Shown here: one piece after another, positions 28,168-35,966 of the stretch | Position numbering within the stretch: position 1 is the stretch's first letter | Layout: every line of letters starts with the position of its first letter | Notes under the pieces: model-generated | Databases searched by the model: none | Told to the model about the DNA's origin: nothing | Seen by the model: only the letters and a program-made list of their open reading frames with translations | Position numbers and translations under genes: made by a program | Source: an uncultured Oscillospiraceae bacterium | GTDB taxonomy: Bacteria > Bacillota > Clostridia > Oscillospirales > Oscillospiraceae | Length of the DNA stretch: 60,738 nucleotides | NCBI GenBank assembly: GCA_947629245.1 | Contig: CANRDC010000007.1 | Span: forward strand, 1-60,738 | Direction: 5' to 3'

Positions 28168-28379
28168 GGGCGGCGGAACGGCTCCGGCCAGCCCTGGACC
28201 GGCTTTTCAGGCTCCCCACCCACCCCTTCGACCCGCAAAACGACGGCGAGAAGTCCCGCGCCGAACGGCGGTACGAGAAGGGCCATGCGCCTGACAAAGC
28301 CAAATGTCCGCCAATGACGGGCAAACGTCCGCCAGAAAAACAATTTCCAAAAAATTGTAAAATTCGCTTGACGAATTGA
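28164..28379 (+). CDS. Possible small basic protein overlapping nrnA
   Basis: ATG 28164 overlaps the nrnA stop as ATGA and opens 71 codons rich in Arg, Lys and Pro (MRAAERLRPALDRLFRLP at the start). The coupling geometry is good, but no domain, membrane segment or clear ribosome site supports it, and its 3' end runs into an AT-rich promoter-like stretch. It may be a decayed gene or a chance frame. Confidence 0.25.
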   Translation: MRAAERLRPALDRLFRLPTHPFDPQNDGEKSRAERRYEKGHAPDKAKCPPMTGKRPPEKQFPKNCKIRLTN

Positions 28380-28403
28380 CAGAAATATGTTTAGATACAG
28401 ATA

Positions 28404-28597
28404 GGAGCTGGAGCATCCCGCACGGCTCCCTGAAACAGCCGCCGGCCACGCCCCTGTATATGGGCCCTTTGTGTAAAACTCCCCTTTCTCCTCTTGATGC
28501 TTTCTCATACAGGAAACTCCTTTCCATTCTCTAAGCGCGCAGGGGTGTGGCTTTTATAAAATGAAAAAGAGGACCGTTCCCGGTCCTCTTTTTTTAA
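28404..28597 (+). ncRNA. Candidate structured non-coding RNA
   Basis: A stretch with no plausible gene carrying a possible promoter (TTGACG 28368-28373, 18-base spacer, TAGATA 28392-28397; TTGACA at 28376 overlaps), a local hairpin GGAGC...GCTCC at 28404-28429, a 12-bp long-range helix GCCACGCCCCTG (28445-28456) with CAGGGGTGTGGC (28540-28551, one G-U pair) and a strong terminator. About 190 nt. I could not fit it to 6S RNA, SRP RNA or tmRNA. Confidence 0.35.
28564..28597 (+). terminator. Strong intrinsic terminator
   Basis: AAAAAGAGGACCG (28564-28576), loop TTCC, CGGTCCTCTTTTT (28581-28593) and further T. It works in either direction and lies between converging nrnA and the PfkB kinase. Confidence 0.9.
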
Positions 28598-28632
28598 GTC
28601 GCTGCGATGCAAGCATCGCCGCGAAAGAGATA

Positions 28633-28772
28633 CAGCCCGAGGCAGCGCAAAGCGCCTCCGCACAGCGGAGGCGTTCACGTTTGCGGGCTGAGATGAATGA
28701 TTTCCCAGGCGCATGTCCTGGGAAATCATGATCTAACTTTGTTCGGCTCTGCGGAGCCGAATCCTGCGGAGC
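28633..28772 (+). repeat. Dispersed three-hairpin repeat, copy 4
   Basis: Hairpin A: CAGCCCG (28633-28639) with CGGGCTG (28684-28690), holding an inner GCCTCCGC/GCGGAGGC hairpin. Hairpin B: ATGATTTCCCAGG (28697-28709) with CCTGGGAAATCAT (28717-28729). Hairpin C: TTCGGCT (28742-28748) with AGCCGAA (28755-28761). Diverged tail TCCTGCGGAGC. Every stem differs from the other copies by paired changes. It ends 15 bases from the stop of the minus-strand kinase gene. Confidence 0.85.
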
Positions 28773-28786
28773 TGACTGCTGCGGAG

Positions 28787-29680
28787 CTATCCGTTCTTCA
28801 CCAGATCCCGCAGGGCCTCGGTGACGGCGCCGTCGTGGGAGATGGTGACGCCCGCCGCCGCCGCGCCCAGCTGCGCGCATCTGGCCAGAGGCAGACCGTT
28901 GGCCAGCCCCACGACCAGAGCGGCCATCAGGCTGTCCCCCGCGCCGGTGGCGTCCACGGTGTGGGCGTTGACGGCGTTCTGGCGCAGGAAGCTCTTTCCC
29001 TCCGCGCACAGGACCCCGTCCGGCCCCAGAGAGATCACCGCCCGCTTCACTCCGGCGTCCAGCAGGGCTTTCGCGCTGTCCAGAGGCCGACTGAAGCCGG
29101 TGAGGACCGCGGCCTCCGACCGATTGGCCTTCAACAGCCGCAGCCGGGGCAGGATCGGACGCAGCCGGACGCACTTGGCCACCGACACGCAGTCCGCCGC
29201 CAGAGGGACGGTCATGTTCTCGCCCAGAAACGCCAGCGTCGCCTCCGGCAGGTTCGTGTCGATCACCGCCGCGTCATACCCGGCCAGCTCCGGGAGCCAG
29301 GACGCGGCCAGCTCCGGGCTGACGCGGGAGCACAGCGCCATGTCGTTCACCGCGGCGGCCACGTCCCCGCGCTCGTCGCATATGTACAGATACCGGTTGT
29401 TTTGCCGCTCCTCCCAGCGGCAGCGGGCAAGGTCCACGCCGAAGCGCTCCCCGTCCGCCCGGATGACGGCCTCGTGCTCGTCCCGGCCCAGCAGGGAGAA
29501 AAAAGCGGTGTCCGCCCCCAGCAGAGAGCAGTCGCGGGCGATGTTCCAGCCCACGCCGCCCAGCGCGGAGCTCACCCGGCCGGGAATGGAATCCCCCCGG
29601 GCCAGCGGACTGTCCGCCCGGCCGCCGATATCCACATTCAGCGCGCCGATCACGGCTACTTTCTTTTTTCGCGTATCCAT
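28787..29680 (-). CDS. psuK: PfkB family kinase, probable pseudouridine kinase
   Basis: Probably phosphorylates pseudouridine to the 5'-phosphate that PsuG cleaves. The 297-aa product starts MDTRKKKVAVIGALNVDIGG, has the PsuK-like substrate motif ALGGVGWNIARDCSLLGA, and the PfkB catalytic motif DATGAGDSLMAALVVGLANG with the catalytic Asp. The GGVGxNIA motif and the PGxxxxxxGG spacing favour pseudouridine over ribose or fructose, though another nucleoside cannot be excluded. It is convergent with nrnA and divergent from the chromate genes; psuG is at the other edge of the window. The promoter geometry suggests a leaderless message. Confidence 0.8.
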   Translation of the reverse strand: MDTRKKKVAVIGALNVDIGGRADSPLARGDSIPGRVSSALGGVGWNIARDCSLLGADTAFFSLLGRDEHEAVIRADGERFGVDLARCRWEERQNNRYLYICDERGDVAAAVNDMALCSRVSPELAASWLPELAGYDAAVIDTNLPEATLAFLGENMTVPLAADCVSVAKCVRLRPILPRLRLLKANRSEAAVLTGFSRPLDSAKALLDAGVKRAVISLGPDGVLCAEGKSFLRQNAVNAHTVDATGAGDSLMAALVVGLANGLPLARCAQLGAAAAGVTISHDGAVTEALRDLVKNG

Positions 29681-29686
29681 GCTATT

Positions 29687-29714
29687 ATTGTAGCAGAGAT
29701 TCTTTGTTTTGCAA
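29687..29714 (-). promoter_or_regulatory. Promoter of the PfkB kinase, leaderless geometry
   Basis: On the minus strand TTGCAA (29709-29714), 16-base spacer, TACAAT (29687-29692). Only six bases separate the -10 box from the ATG at 29680, so transcription should begin at or next to the start codon and there is no ribosome site. Confidence 0.55.
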
Positions 29715-29724
29715 GGAGGAATCC

Positions 29725-29832
29725 ATGACTATTGAAAAAATAACGGCCCCGCTCGCTGAAAACGGCCTGCCGGACCGGCTGCGCAGGTCTGACGTATCCG
29801 CCGCCGCGGCGTCCCAGGAGGCGCGGCCATGA
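29725..29832 (+). CDS. Small ORF coupled to the chromate transporter genes
   Basis: A 35-codon frame (starts MTIEKITAPLAENGLPDRL) with the best ribosome site in the area, AAGGAGG (29713-29719) at proper spacing, ending in ATGA that overlaps the next start. It may be a leader peptide whose translation delivers ribosomes to the chromate gene, whose own start lacks a separate site apart from GGAGG just inside this ORF. I do not recognise a domain. Confidence 0.45.
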   Translation: MTIEKITAPLAENGLPDRLRRSDVSAAAASQEARP

Positions 29833-30374
29833 AGATATACCGGGACCTTTTCCTCTCCTTTTTCCGCATGGGCGCCATCACCTTCGGCGGCGGCTACGCC
29901 ATGCTGCCCATCCTCCAGCGGGAGGTGGTGGAGAGCCGGGGCTGGTGCACCAACGAGGAGCTGACGGACTATTTCGCCATCGGCCAGTGCACCCCCGGCA
30001 TCATCGCCGTGAATACGGCCACCTTCATCGGCTTCAAGCTCAAGGGCGTGCTGGGCGGTATCGTGGCCACGCTGTCGCTGGTGCTGCCCAGCTTCATCGT
30101 CATCGGCCTCATCGCGGCCGTGCTGCAGAACTTCGCCGACTACGCCCTGGTGCAGAACGCCTTCGCCGGTATCCGGGTGGCGGTGACCGTGCTGATCCTC
30201 AACGCGGTGGCGAAGCTTCTCAAGTCCTCCGTGGTGGATAAGGTAACCTGCTGCATCTTCCTGGCGGTGACGGCGGCGTCCTGGTTCCTGGACCTGTCCC
30301 CGGTGGTGTTCGTGCTGCTGGCGGGCGCGCTGGGCGTGGCGGTCCAGGTGGGGAAGGAGGTGCGAAAGAGATGA
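29829..30374 (+). CDS. chrA1: Chromate transporter, first half (CHR domain)
   Basis: A 181-aa single CHR-domain membrane protein; short-chain CHR proteins come as adjacent pairs that assemble into one anion exporter (chromate/sulfate-like). The family motif FRMGAITFGGGYAMLPILQR opens the protein and CTPGIIAVNTATFIG follows. GGAGG stands just before the start, within the small upstream ORF. Ends ATGA with the second half. Confidence 0.88.
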   Translation: MKIYRDLFLSFFRMGAITFGGGYAMLPILQREVVESRGWCTNEELTDYFAIGQCTPGIIAVNTATFIGFKLKGVLGGIVATLSLVLPSFIVIGLIAAVLQNFADYALVQNAFAGIRVAVTVLILNAVAKLLKSSVVDKVTCCIFLAVTAASWFLDLSPVVFVLLAGALGVAVQVGKEVRKR

Positions 30375-30946
30375 TCTATCTGCAGCTCTACTGGGAGTTT
30401 TTCAAGACCGGCCTGTTCGCCGTGGGCGGCGGCCTGGCCACACTGCCGTTCCTCTACGACATGGGCGCGCGCACCGGCTGGTTCACCGCCCACCAGGTGG
30501 CGGATATGCTGGCCGTCAGCGAGTCCACGCCCGGCCCCATCGGCATCAATATGGCCGTGTACACCGGCTATACCAGCGCGGGGCCCCTGGGGAGCCTGTG
30601 CGCGATGGCAGGCATCATAACCCCCTGCGTGATCGTCATCATGCTCATCGCCGCCGCTCTGCGGGCCTTCCGGGACAATAAGTACGTGAAGGGCGCTTTC
30701 TACGGCATCCGCCCCGCCTCCACGGGCCTGATCGCCGTGGCGGGCCTTACCGTGGCCGCGGGGGCGCTGCTGCGCACGGACGCCTGGACCGGCTGGGACC
30801 GGTTCTGGACCGTGCTGGACTGGAAGGCGTGGGTCCTGGCCGCCGTCATCTTCGCCGTCAGCAAGATCTGGAAGAAGCTCCACCCGGCGTTCCTCATCCT
30901 CATCGGAGCCGTGGCCGGAGCCCTGTTCCGCTTTGCTGGCGTATAG
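30371..30946 (+). CDS. chrA2: Chromate transporter, second half (CHR domain)
   Basis: A 191-aa CHR-domain protein, partner of the preceding gene. The motif FKTGLFAVGGGLATLPFLYD and SESTPGPIGINMAVYTGYTS are the mirrored equivalents of those in the first half. Start overlaps the previous stop (ATGA, GGAGG upstream). A clean terminator follows at 30961. Confidence 0.88.
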   Translation: MIYLQLYWEFFKTGLFAVGGGLATLPFLYDMGARTGWFTAHQVADMLAVSESTPGPIGINMAVYTGYTSAGPLGSLCAMAGIITPCVIVIMLIAAALRAFRDNKYVKGAFYGIRPASTGLIAVAGLTVAAGALLRTDAWTGWDRFWTVLDWKAWVLAAVIFAVSKIWKKLHPAFLILIGAVAGALFRFAGV

Positions 30947-30960
30947 CGATACCGTTTACC

Positions 30961-30990
30961 GAGCGCCCCCATCAAGGGGGCGCTCTTGCT
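30961..30990 (+). terminator. Terminator of the chromate transporter operon
   Basis: GAGCGCCCCC (30961-30970), loop ATCAA, GGGGGCGCTC (30976-30985), then TTGCTATT. Ten-bp perfect stem. Confidence 0.8.
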
Positions 30991-31013
30991 ATTCCGGGAG
31001 AATATGTTATAAT
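30986..31013 (+). promoter_or_regulatory. Promoter of the surface-glycan operon
   Basis: TTGCTA (30986-30991), 16-base spacer, TATAAT (31008-31013), about 55 bases before the first gene of an eleven-gene same-strand block. The -35 box sits on the 3' arm of the preceding terminator. Confidence 0.65.
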
Positions 31014-31070
31014 ACATTGTTAAATATTAGTATAGACCATATTCTCGTCCGGGAGATGCGCAGAGCTGCC

Positions 31071-33770
31071 ATGACCACTTCCCCCCTTGAACGGAAAAAC
31101 CGGATACTGTCCGCCTTGTGGGTGTGTCTGGCCGCCATGGGCCTGACGGCGCTGGTGCTGGGGGCGGTGTACGCTCTGCGGGGCATATGGCCCTTCGGCA
31201 CGGACAACGTGGCCTATATGGACGCCGCCCAGTTCTATGTCCCCAATTACTACAGCCTGTGGGACTCCCTGCACGGGGACCTGTCCGGCGGCGCGTGGAG
31301 GCAGCTGCTCTATCCCTATAACTGGCCGTTTTATTTCGTGGCCCGGGACCATGTGCTGGAGGCCATGAGCCTGTACCTGGCCATCCGGATGCTGCTCGTC
31401 GCCCTGTTCGCCGCCGTCGCTCTGTGCTGGCGGTTCCCCCGGCTGAGCGGCGTATGGAAAACGGTCTTCGCCTTGCTTTACGCCTTCTCCGGCTTCGTCC
31501 TGCAGTACTACTCCAATTTCGGCTGGCTCACCGCCGTGACGGTGTTCCCGCTGCTGCTGCTGGGGCTGGAGCGGCTGCTGCGGGAGGGGAAATGCGGCCT
31601 GTACACGGCGATGTACGCCTACTTCCTCTATATGGGCGTGTACTACGCCTACATGGCGACGGTCTATATCCTGCTGTTCGCGCTGGGATATATCCTCCTG
31701 GTGCTGCCGAAGGACCGCCGGGGCGGACGGGCCTTCCGGCTGGGGGTGTCCACGGCGCTGGCTCTGGGCATATGCTCCCGCCGGTGGCTGCGCAATTCCG
31801 CCGCCCTGGCCGGTGGGGCCCGGTTTCAGGAAAATCTGGACTCCGGCCTTCTCTCCGGCATGACCACCTGGAACATCCCCAACACCCGGCACACCTTCCT
31901 CATGCTCATGGGCATGAGCCTGATCGCCGCCCTGTTTCTGCTGGCCCTTCTGCGCCAGCGGACCGCCCCCAGGTCGGAGCGAAAACGGGCCATCCGGTTT
32001 TTCGGCTATATGCTGGGCCTGTTCGCCCTGCCCATGGTCTTTACCAACATCGACACCGCCTGGCACTTCGGCCAGTACAACTTCTTCCCCATGCGCTACG
32101 GCTATATGCTCCCGGCCACGCTGATCGCGGGCGGGTGCCTGGCGTTGGAGGACGAGACCCGGACGGATGCCGCGCCCCTTCCGTCCGGCGTGTGGCGTCT
32201 GCCGTGGGGAGATCTCGCCGCCGGGATCTGCGGGGCCGTGGGTGGTCTGCTTGTCCTGATCCCCCCCGTACAGCGGGCGCTGCGGGAATACGGCGCGTGC
32301 TTTCTCAATACGCTGGGCGCGGCGGGCTATTGGAGATGGTTCGCCATGTACGCCGCCGGAGGGATCATGTTCACCGCCCTGTACCTGCTGCTGCGGGCGC
32401 TTCCGCCCAAGCGGGCCGCCTGGGCCGTGCTGGCGGCTGTCCTTTTACAGCTGGGCGCCAACGCCTGGGGCAGCATCGCCCCCAACGACGACCACACCTA
32501 CACCCACGAATACGACCCGGCCTATATCGACACGGCGGAGCGGCTGCACGACTATTTCGCCGCCCAGCCCCTTGCCCCCCTGGAGCGGGTCAAGAACGTG
32601 GACAACAGCCTGAACGCCGGATATCCCGCCGTCGCCGGGGTGAGCGCCCTGTCCTCCATCGACTCCAACGCCTCCGCCGGGAAGCTGGGCGTGTTCGAGG
32701 ACCTGGGCTATACCGTCAACTACTTCCGCATCCTGGACACCGGCGGCACGGTGTTCACCGACATGCTTCTGAACGTGGACCGGGTCCTGTCCGCGTCGGC
32801 CCTGGACGGGGACCTGTACCTGTCCGGGGACACGGTGGACGGCGTACAGGCGGGCTTCAGCCGTTACCCCGGCGTGCTGGGGCTCATGTACGACGCCGAC
32901 GCCTTGGACGGCTACTTCGACCTGACCACCCTGGCGGACCGGCTCAACGCCCTGTACGGGGCCTTCACCGGCTCGGACGCACCCCTGGCCCATGACCTGG
33001 CCCCGGAGATGAGCGTGTCCGGGGAGGGCATGCGCGCGTATACCCTGACCTGTCGGCTGGACAGGCCCGCGTTCGTCTATATGGCCGTGGATGGCGTGGC
33101 CATGAACATCGCCGCCAACGGGAAGGCCGTGACGGCGCCCTCCTACCGCAACCTGAACAACACGGTATACCCGGCCCCCTTCAACTCCAACCTGCTGTGT
33201 CTGGGCCTGTTCGAGGCGGGGGACGCGGAGATATCCTTCGCCTCCGCCATGGAGCTGGCCCCGTCGGACGTGACGCTGCTGGGGCTGGACAAGGGGCTGC
33301 TGGACAGCTTCCGGGCGGACGCGGACCTGGACGAGGATATGACCCTGGAAAAGACCGAAAACGGCTATACCGTCACCGTCGCCGCCCAGGGGGATGGAAA
33401 GCGGCTGTTCCTGCCCATCATGGACCCAGTTGGCTGGCAATGTACCGTCAACGGCGAGGAGACGGCTCTGAGCTACTTCATCGGCGTCATGACCAGCGTC
33501 CCGCTCCGGGCGGGGGAGAATACTGTGGTCCTGACCCGTGGCGGCGGGAGCGTGTCCACGCTGGGGCGCGCGCTGCCATGGCTGTGCCTGGTCCTGGCGG
33601 CCGGGTGGCTGGTCCTGTGCCGCCGGAGGCGGTCGGAGAGCTTCCCGCCCCGCTGGGCCGGGAGCGCCTCGCTGGCGCTGTTTTACGCCGCCGCCGCGGC
33701 CGTCGTCTGCTTTGTGTATATCGCGCCCACGGTCCTTCTGATCGTTCGCGGCACGGTGGTCTGGTTCTGA
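31071..33770 (+). CDS. YfhO-family polytopic membrane protein
   Basis: An 899-aa protein: an N-terminal half with about twelve membrane helices, a large extracytoplasmic C-terminal part, and a final helix near residue 840. YfhO proteins are GT-C-like and, in Bacillus subtilis, YfhO moves sugar from an undecaprenyl carrier (made by CsbB) to lipoteichoic acid. The loop DNVAYMDAAQFYVPNYYSLW after helix 1 carries acidic residues as expected. A local oddity: around 31760-31810 the frame reads SRRWLRNS inside a predicted helix, whereas another frame reads HMLPPVAAQF, closer to the family, so a compensated frameshift is possible. Starts at 31056 or 31071; neither has a clear ribosome site. A second YfhO gene is at 46311. 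Confidence 0.82.
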   Translation: MTTSPLERKNRILSALWVCLAAMGLTALVLGAVYALRGIWPFGTDNVAYMDAAQFYVPNYYSLWDSLHGDLSGGAWRQLLYPYNWPFYFVARDHVLEAMSLYLAIRMLLVALFAAVALCWRFPRLSGVWKTVFALLYAFSGFVLQYYSNFGWLTAVTVFPLLLLGLERLLREGKCGLYTAMYAYFLYMGVYYAYMATVYILLFALGYILLVLPKDRRGGRAFRLGVSTALALGICSRRWLRNSAALAGGARFQENLDSGLLSGMTTWNIPNTRHTFLMLMGMSLIAALFLLALLRQRTAPRSERKRAIRFFGYMLGLFALPMVFTNIDTAWHFGQYNFFPMRYGYMLPATLIAGGCLALEDETRTDAAPLPSGVWRLPWGDLAAGICGAVGGLLVLIPPVQRALREYGACFLNTLGAAGYWRWFAMYAAGGIMFTALYLLLRALPPKRAAWAVLAAVLLQLGANAWGSIAPNDDHTYTHEYDPAYIDTAERLHDYFAAQPLAPLERVKNVDNSLNAGYPAVAGVSALSSIDSNASAGKLGVFEDLGYTVNYFRILDTGGTVFTDMLLNVDRVLSASALDGDLYLSGDTVDGVQAGFSRYPGVLGLMYDADALDGYFDLTTLADRLNALYGAFTGSDAPLAHDLAPEMSVSGEGMRAYTLTCRLDRPAFVYMAVDGVAMNIAANGKAVTAPSYRNLNNTVYPAPFNSNLLCLGLFEAGDAEISFASAMELAPSDVTLLGLDKGLLDSFRADADLDEDMTLEKTENGYTVTVAAQGDGKRLFLPIMDPVGWQCTVNGEETALSYFIGVMTSVPLRAGENTVVLTRGGGSVSTLGRALPWLCLVLAAGWLVLCRRRRSESFPPRWAGSASLALFYAAAAAVVCFVYIAPTVLLIVRGTVVWF

Positions 33771-33784
33771 GAAGGAGGCTTTTC

Positions 33785-34804
33785 ATGCGGATACTCGTCA
33801 CCGGCGGCGCCGGGTTCATCGGCGCCAACTTCGTCTACTACACGTTGAAAAACCACCCTGACTATGATATCATCTGCGTGGACAGCCTGACCTACGCCGG
33901 GAACCTGTCCACCCTGCAAAAGGCCCTGAAAAGCCCCCGGTTCACCTTCTACAGGCAGGACATCCGGGACCGGGACGGCATCGACGCCATCTTCCAAAAG
34001 GAGCGGCCCGACGCGGTGGTGAATTTCGCCGCCGAGAGCCATGTGGACCGGTCCATCGAGACGCCGGAGCTGTTTTTGCAGACCAACATCCTGGGCGCGC
34101 AGGTGATGATGGACGCCTGTCTGCGCTACGGGAACGTCCGGTTCCATCAGGTGTCCACCGACGAGATATACGGGGACCTGCCCCTGGACAGGCCGGACCT
34201 GCTGTTCACGGAAAACTCCCCGCTGCGGCCCTCCAGCCCCTACAGCGCCTCCAAGGCCGGGGCCGATATGCTGACGCTGGCCTACTTCCGGACCTATGGC
34301 CTTCGGGCCACCGTCAGCCGCTGCTCCAACAACTACGGACCCTTCCAGTTCCCGGAAAAGCTTATCCCCCTCATGATCGCCAACGCCCTGGAGGACAAGC
34401 CCCTGCCGGTCTACGGCCAGGGCCTGAACGTCCGGGACTGGCTGTATGTGGCCGACCACTGCAGGGCCGTCGACCTGATCCTGGAAAAGGGCGAGCCCGG
34501 CCAGGTGTACAACGTGGGCGGACACAACGAGATGCGCAACATCGACATCGTAAAGCTCCTGTGCGCCCAGCTGGGCAAGCCGGAGAGTTTGATCACCTTC
34601 GTGACGGACCGGAAGGGTCATGACCTGCGCTACGCCATCGACCCGGCCAAAATACGCGCCGAGCTGGGCTGGGAGCCGCAGACCCCCTTCGCCGAGGGGC
34701 TGAAAAAGACCGTCCGGTGGTATCTGGACAACCGCCCCTGGTGGGAGCAGATCATCTCCGGCGAATACAGAAACTACTATCAGCGGATGTACGGCGACCG
34801 CTGA
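33785..34804 (+). CDS. rmlB: dTDP-glucose 4,6-dehydratase
   Basis: Converts dTDP-glucose to dTDP-4-keto-6-deoxyglucose with bound NAD. The 339-aa product has the Rossmann motif GGAGFIGAN (residues 7-15), NFAAESHVDRSIE, the catalytic STDEIYGD and YSASKAG (Tyr/Lys), and DWLYVADHCRA near residue 220. AAGGAGG stands ahead of ATG 33785; the longer upstream frame is a shadow of the YfhO gene. It is the only RML-pathway gene here, so its product must be used by the neighbouring transaminase, not turned into rhamnose; RmlA is expected elsewhere in the genome. Confidence 0.95.
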   Translation: MRILVTGGAGFIGANFVYYTLKNHPDYDIICVDSLTYAGNLSTLQKALKSPRFTFYRQDIRDRDGIDAIFQKERPDAVVNFAAESHVDRSIETPELFLQTNILGAQVMMDACLRYGNVRFHQVSTDEIYGDLPLDRPDLLFTENSPLRPSSPYSASKAGADMLTLAYFRTYGLRATVSRCSNNYGPFQFPEKLIPLMIANALEDKPLPVYGQGLNVRDWLYVADHCRAVDLILEKGEPGQVYNVGGHNEMRNIDIVKLLCAQLGKPESLITFVTDRKGHDLRYAIDPAKIRAELGWEPQTPFAEGLKKTVRWYLDNRPWWEQIISGEYRNYYQRMYGDR

Positions 34805-34829
34805 GCGCCTGTTTGGAGGAAGAAGCCTT

Positions 34830-35966
34830 ATGATCCCCTTCAACGTGCCCCCCTACTGCGGCCGGGAGGACGCCTATGTCCTGGAGGCCATCCACTCCCA
34901 TAAGATCAGCGGCGACGGGGCCTTCACGAAAAAATGCCACGCCTGGCTGCAGGAGCATACCGGCGCGGCCAAAGCCCTGCTCACCACCAGCTGCACCCAC
35001 GCGCTGGATATGTCGGCGCTTCTGTGTCGGCTCCGGCCGGGGGACGAGGTCATCCTGCCCTCGTATACCTTCTCCTCCACGGCCAACGCCTTCGTGCTGG
35101 CCGGGGCGACGCCCGTATTCGTGGACGTCCGGCCGGATACCATGAACATCGACGAGACGCTCATCGAGGACGCCATCACCGACCGGACCCGTGTCGTCTG
35201 CGTCATGCACTACGCCGGGGTGGCCTGCGAGATGGACGCCGTCATGGACATCGCCCGGCGGCACGGTCTGCTGGTGGTGGAGGACGCCGCCCAGGCCGTC
35301 ATGGCCTCTTACAAGGGCAGGGCCCTGGGCACCATCGGCGATTACGGCTGCTACAGCTTCCACGAGTCGAAAAACTACTCCATGGGCGAGGGCGGCGCGC
35401 TGCTTCTGCGCCAGGACGACCCCCGGGCGGAGATCATCCGGGAGAAGGGCACCAACCGGGCCCGGTTCCTCCGGGGCCAGGTGGACAAGTACACCTGGGA
35501 GGACCTGGGCTCCAGCTACCTGCCCAGCGAGCTGAACGCCGCGTACCTCTACGCCCAGCTGGAAATGGCGGACGAGATCAACGCCGCCCGGCTCCACTGC
35601 TGGGCCCTGTACCGGCAGATGCTGGCGCCTCTGGCGGAGCAGGGGCGCATCGACTGGCAGACCGTGCCGGAGGGCTGCGCGCACAACGCCCATATGTTCT
35701 ACATCAAGGCAAAGGACCTGGCCGAGCGGACAGCGCTGACCGCCTGGCTGAAGGAGCGCGGCGTACAGGCCCCCTTCCACTACGTGCCCCTGCACTCCGC
35801 CGCCGCCGGGCTTCGCTTCGGCCGGTTCCACGGCCAGGACAGATACACCACCCGTGAGAGCGAGCGGCTGCTGCGCCTGCCCATGTTCTACGGCCTGACC
35901 GACAGCCAGGTGGAGCAGGCCGCCGAGGCGGTGACAGAGTTTTACAAGAGGCGGCGCGGCCTATGA
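34830..35966 (+). CDS. wecE: dTDP-4-amino-4,6-dideoxygalactose transaminase, WecE/RffA type
   Basis: PLP enzyme that aminates the RmlB product to dTDP-Fuc4N. The 378-aa product has the PLP-anchoring motif SFHESKNYSMGEGGALL with the Schiff-base Lys near residue 182, VVEDAAQAVMASYKG before it, and SYTFSSTANAFVLAGATPVF near residue 75. These motifs are those of RffA/WecE rather than the 3-aminotransferases. GGAGG precedes ATG 34830. Together with RmlB it predicts an amino sugar whose free amine could be acylated by later genes. Confidence 0.92.
   Translation: MIPFNVPPYCGREDAYVLEAIHSHKISGDGAFTKKCHAWLQEHTGAAKALLTTSCTHALDMSALLCRLRPGDEVILPSYTFSSTANAFVLAGATPVFVDVRPDTMNIDETLIEDAITDRTRVVCVMHYAGVACEMDAVMDIARRHGLLVVEDAAQAVMASYKGRALGTIGDYGCYSFHESKNYSMGEGGALLLRQDDPRAEIIREKGTNRARFLRGQVDKYTWEDLGSSYLPSELNAAYLYAQLEMADEINAARLHCWALYRQMLAPLAEQGRIDWQTVPEGCAHNAHMFYIKAKDLAERTALTAWLKERGVQAPFHYVPLHSAAAGLRFGRFHGQDRYTTRESERLLRLPMFYGLTDSQVEQAAEAVTEFYKRRRGL

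Noticed and set aside
27564-28508. Minus-strand frame starting MRKHQEEKGEF with AGGAG ahead
   Set aside because: The start signal is decent, but the frame soon runs antisense through nrnA and shows no domain; kept only as a reason for caution about the RNA candidate.
28404-28597. 6S RNA, SRP RNA or tmRNA
   Set aside because: No closing stem with central bubble, no SRP GGAA tetraloop motif, and no tRNA-like ends.
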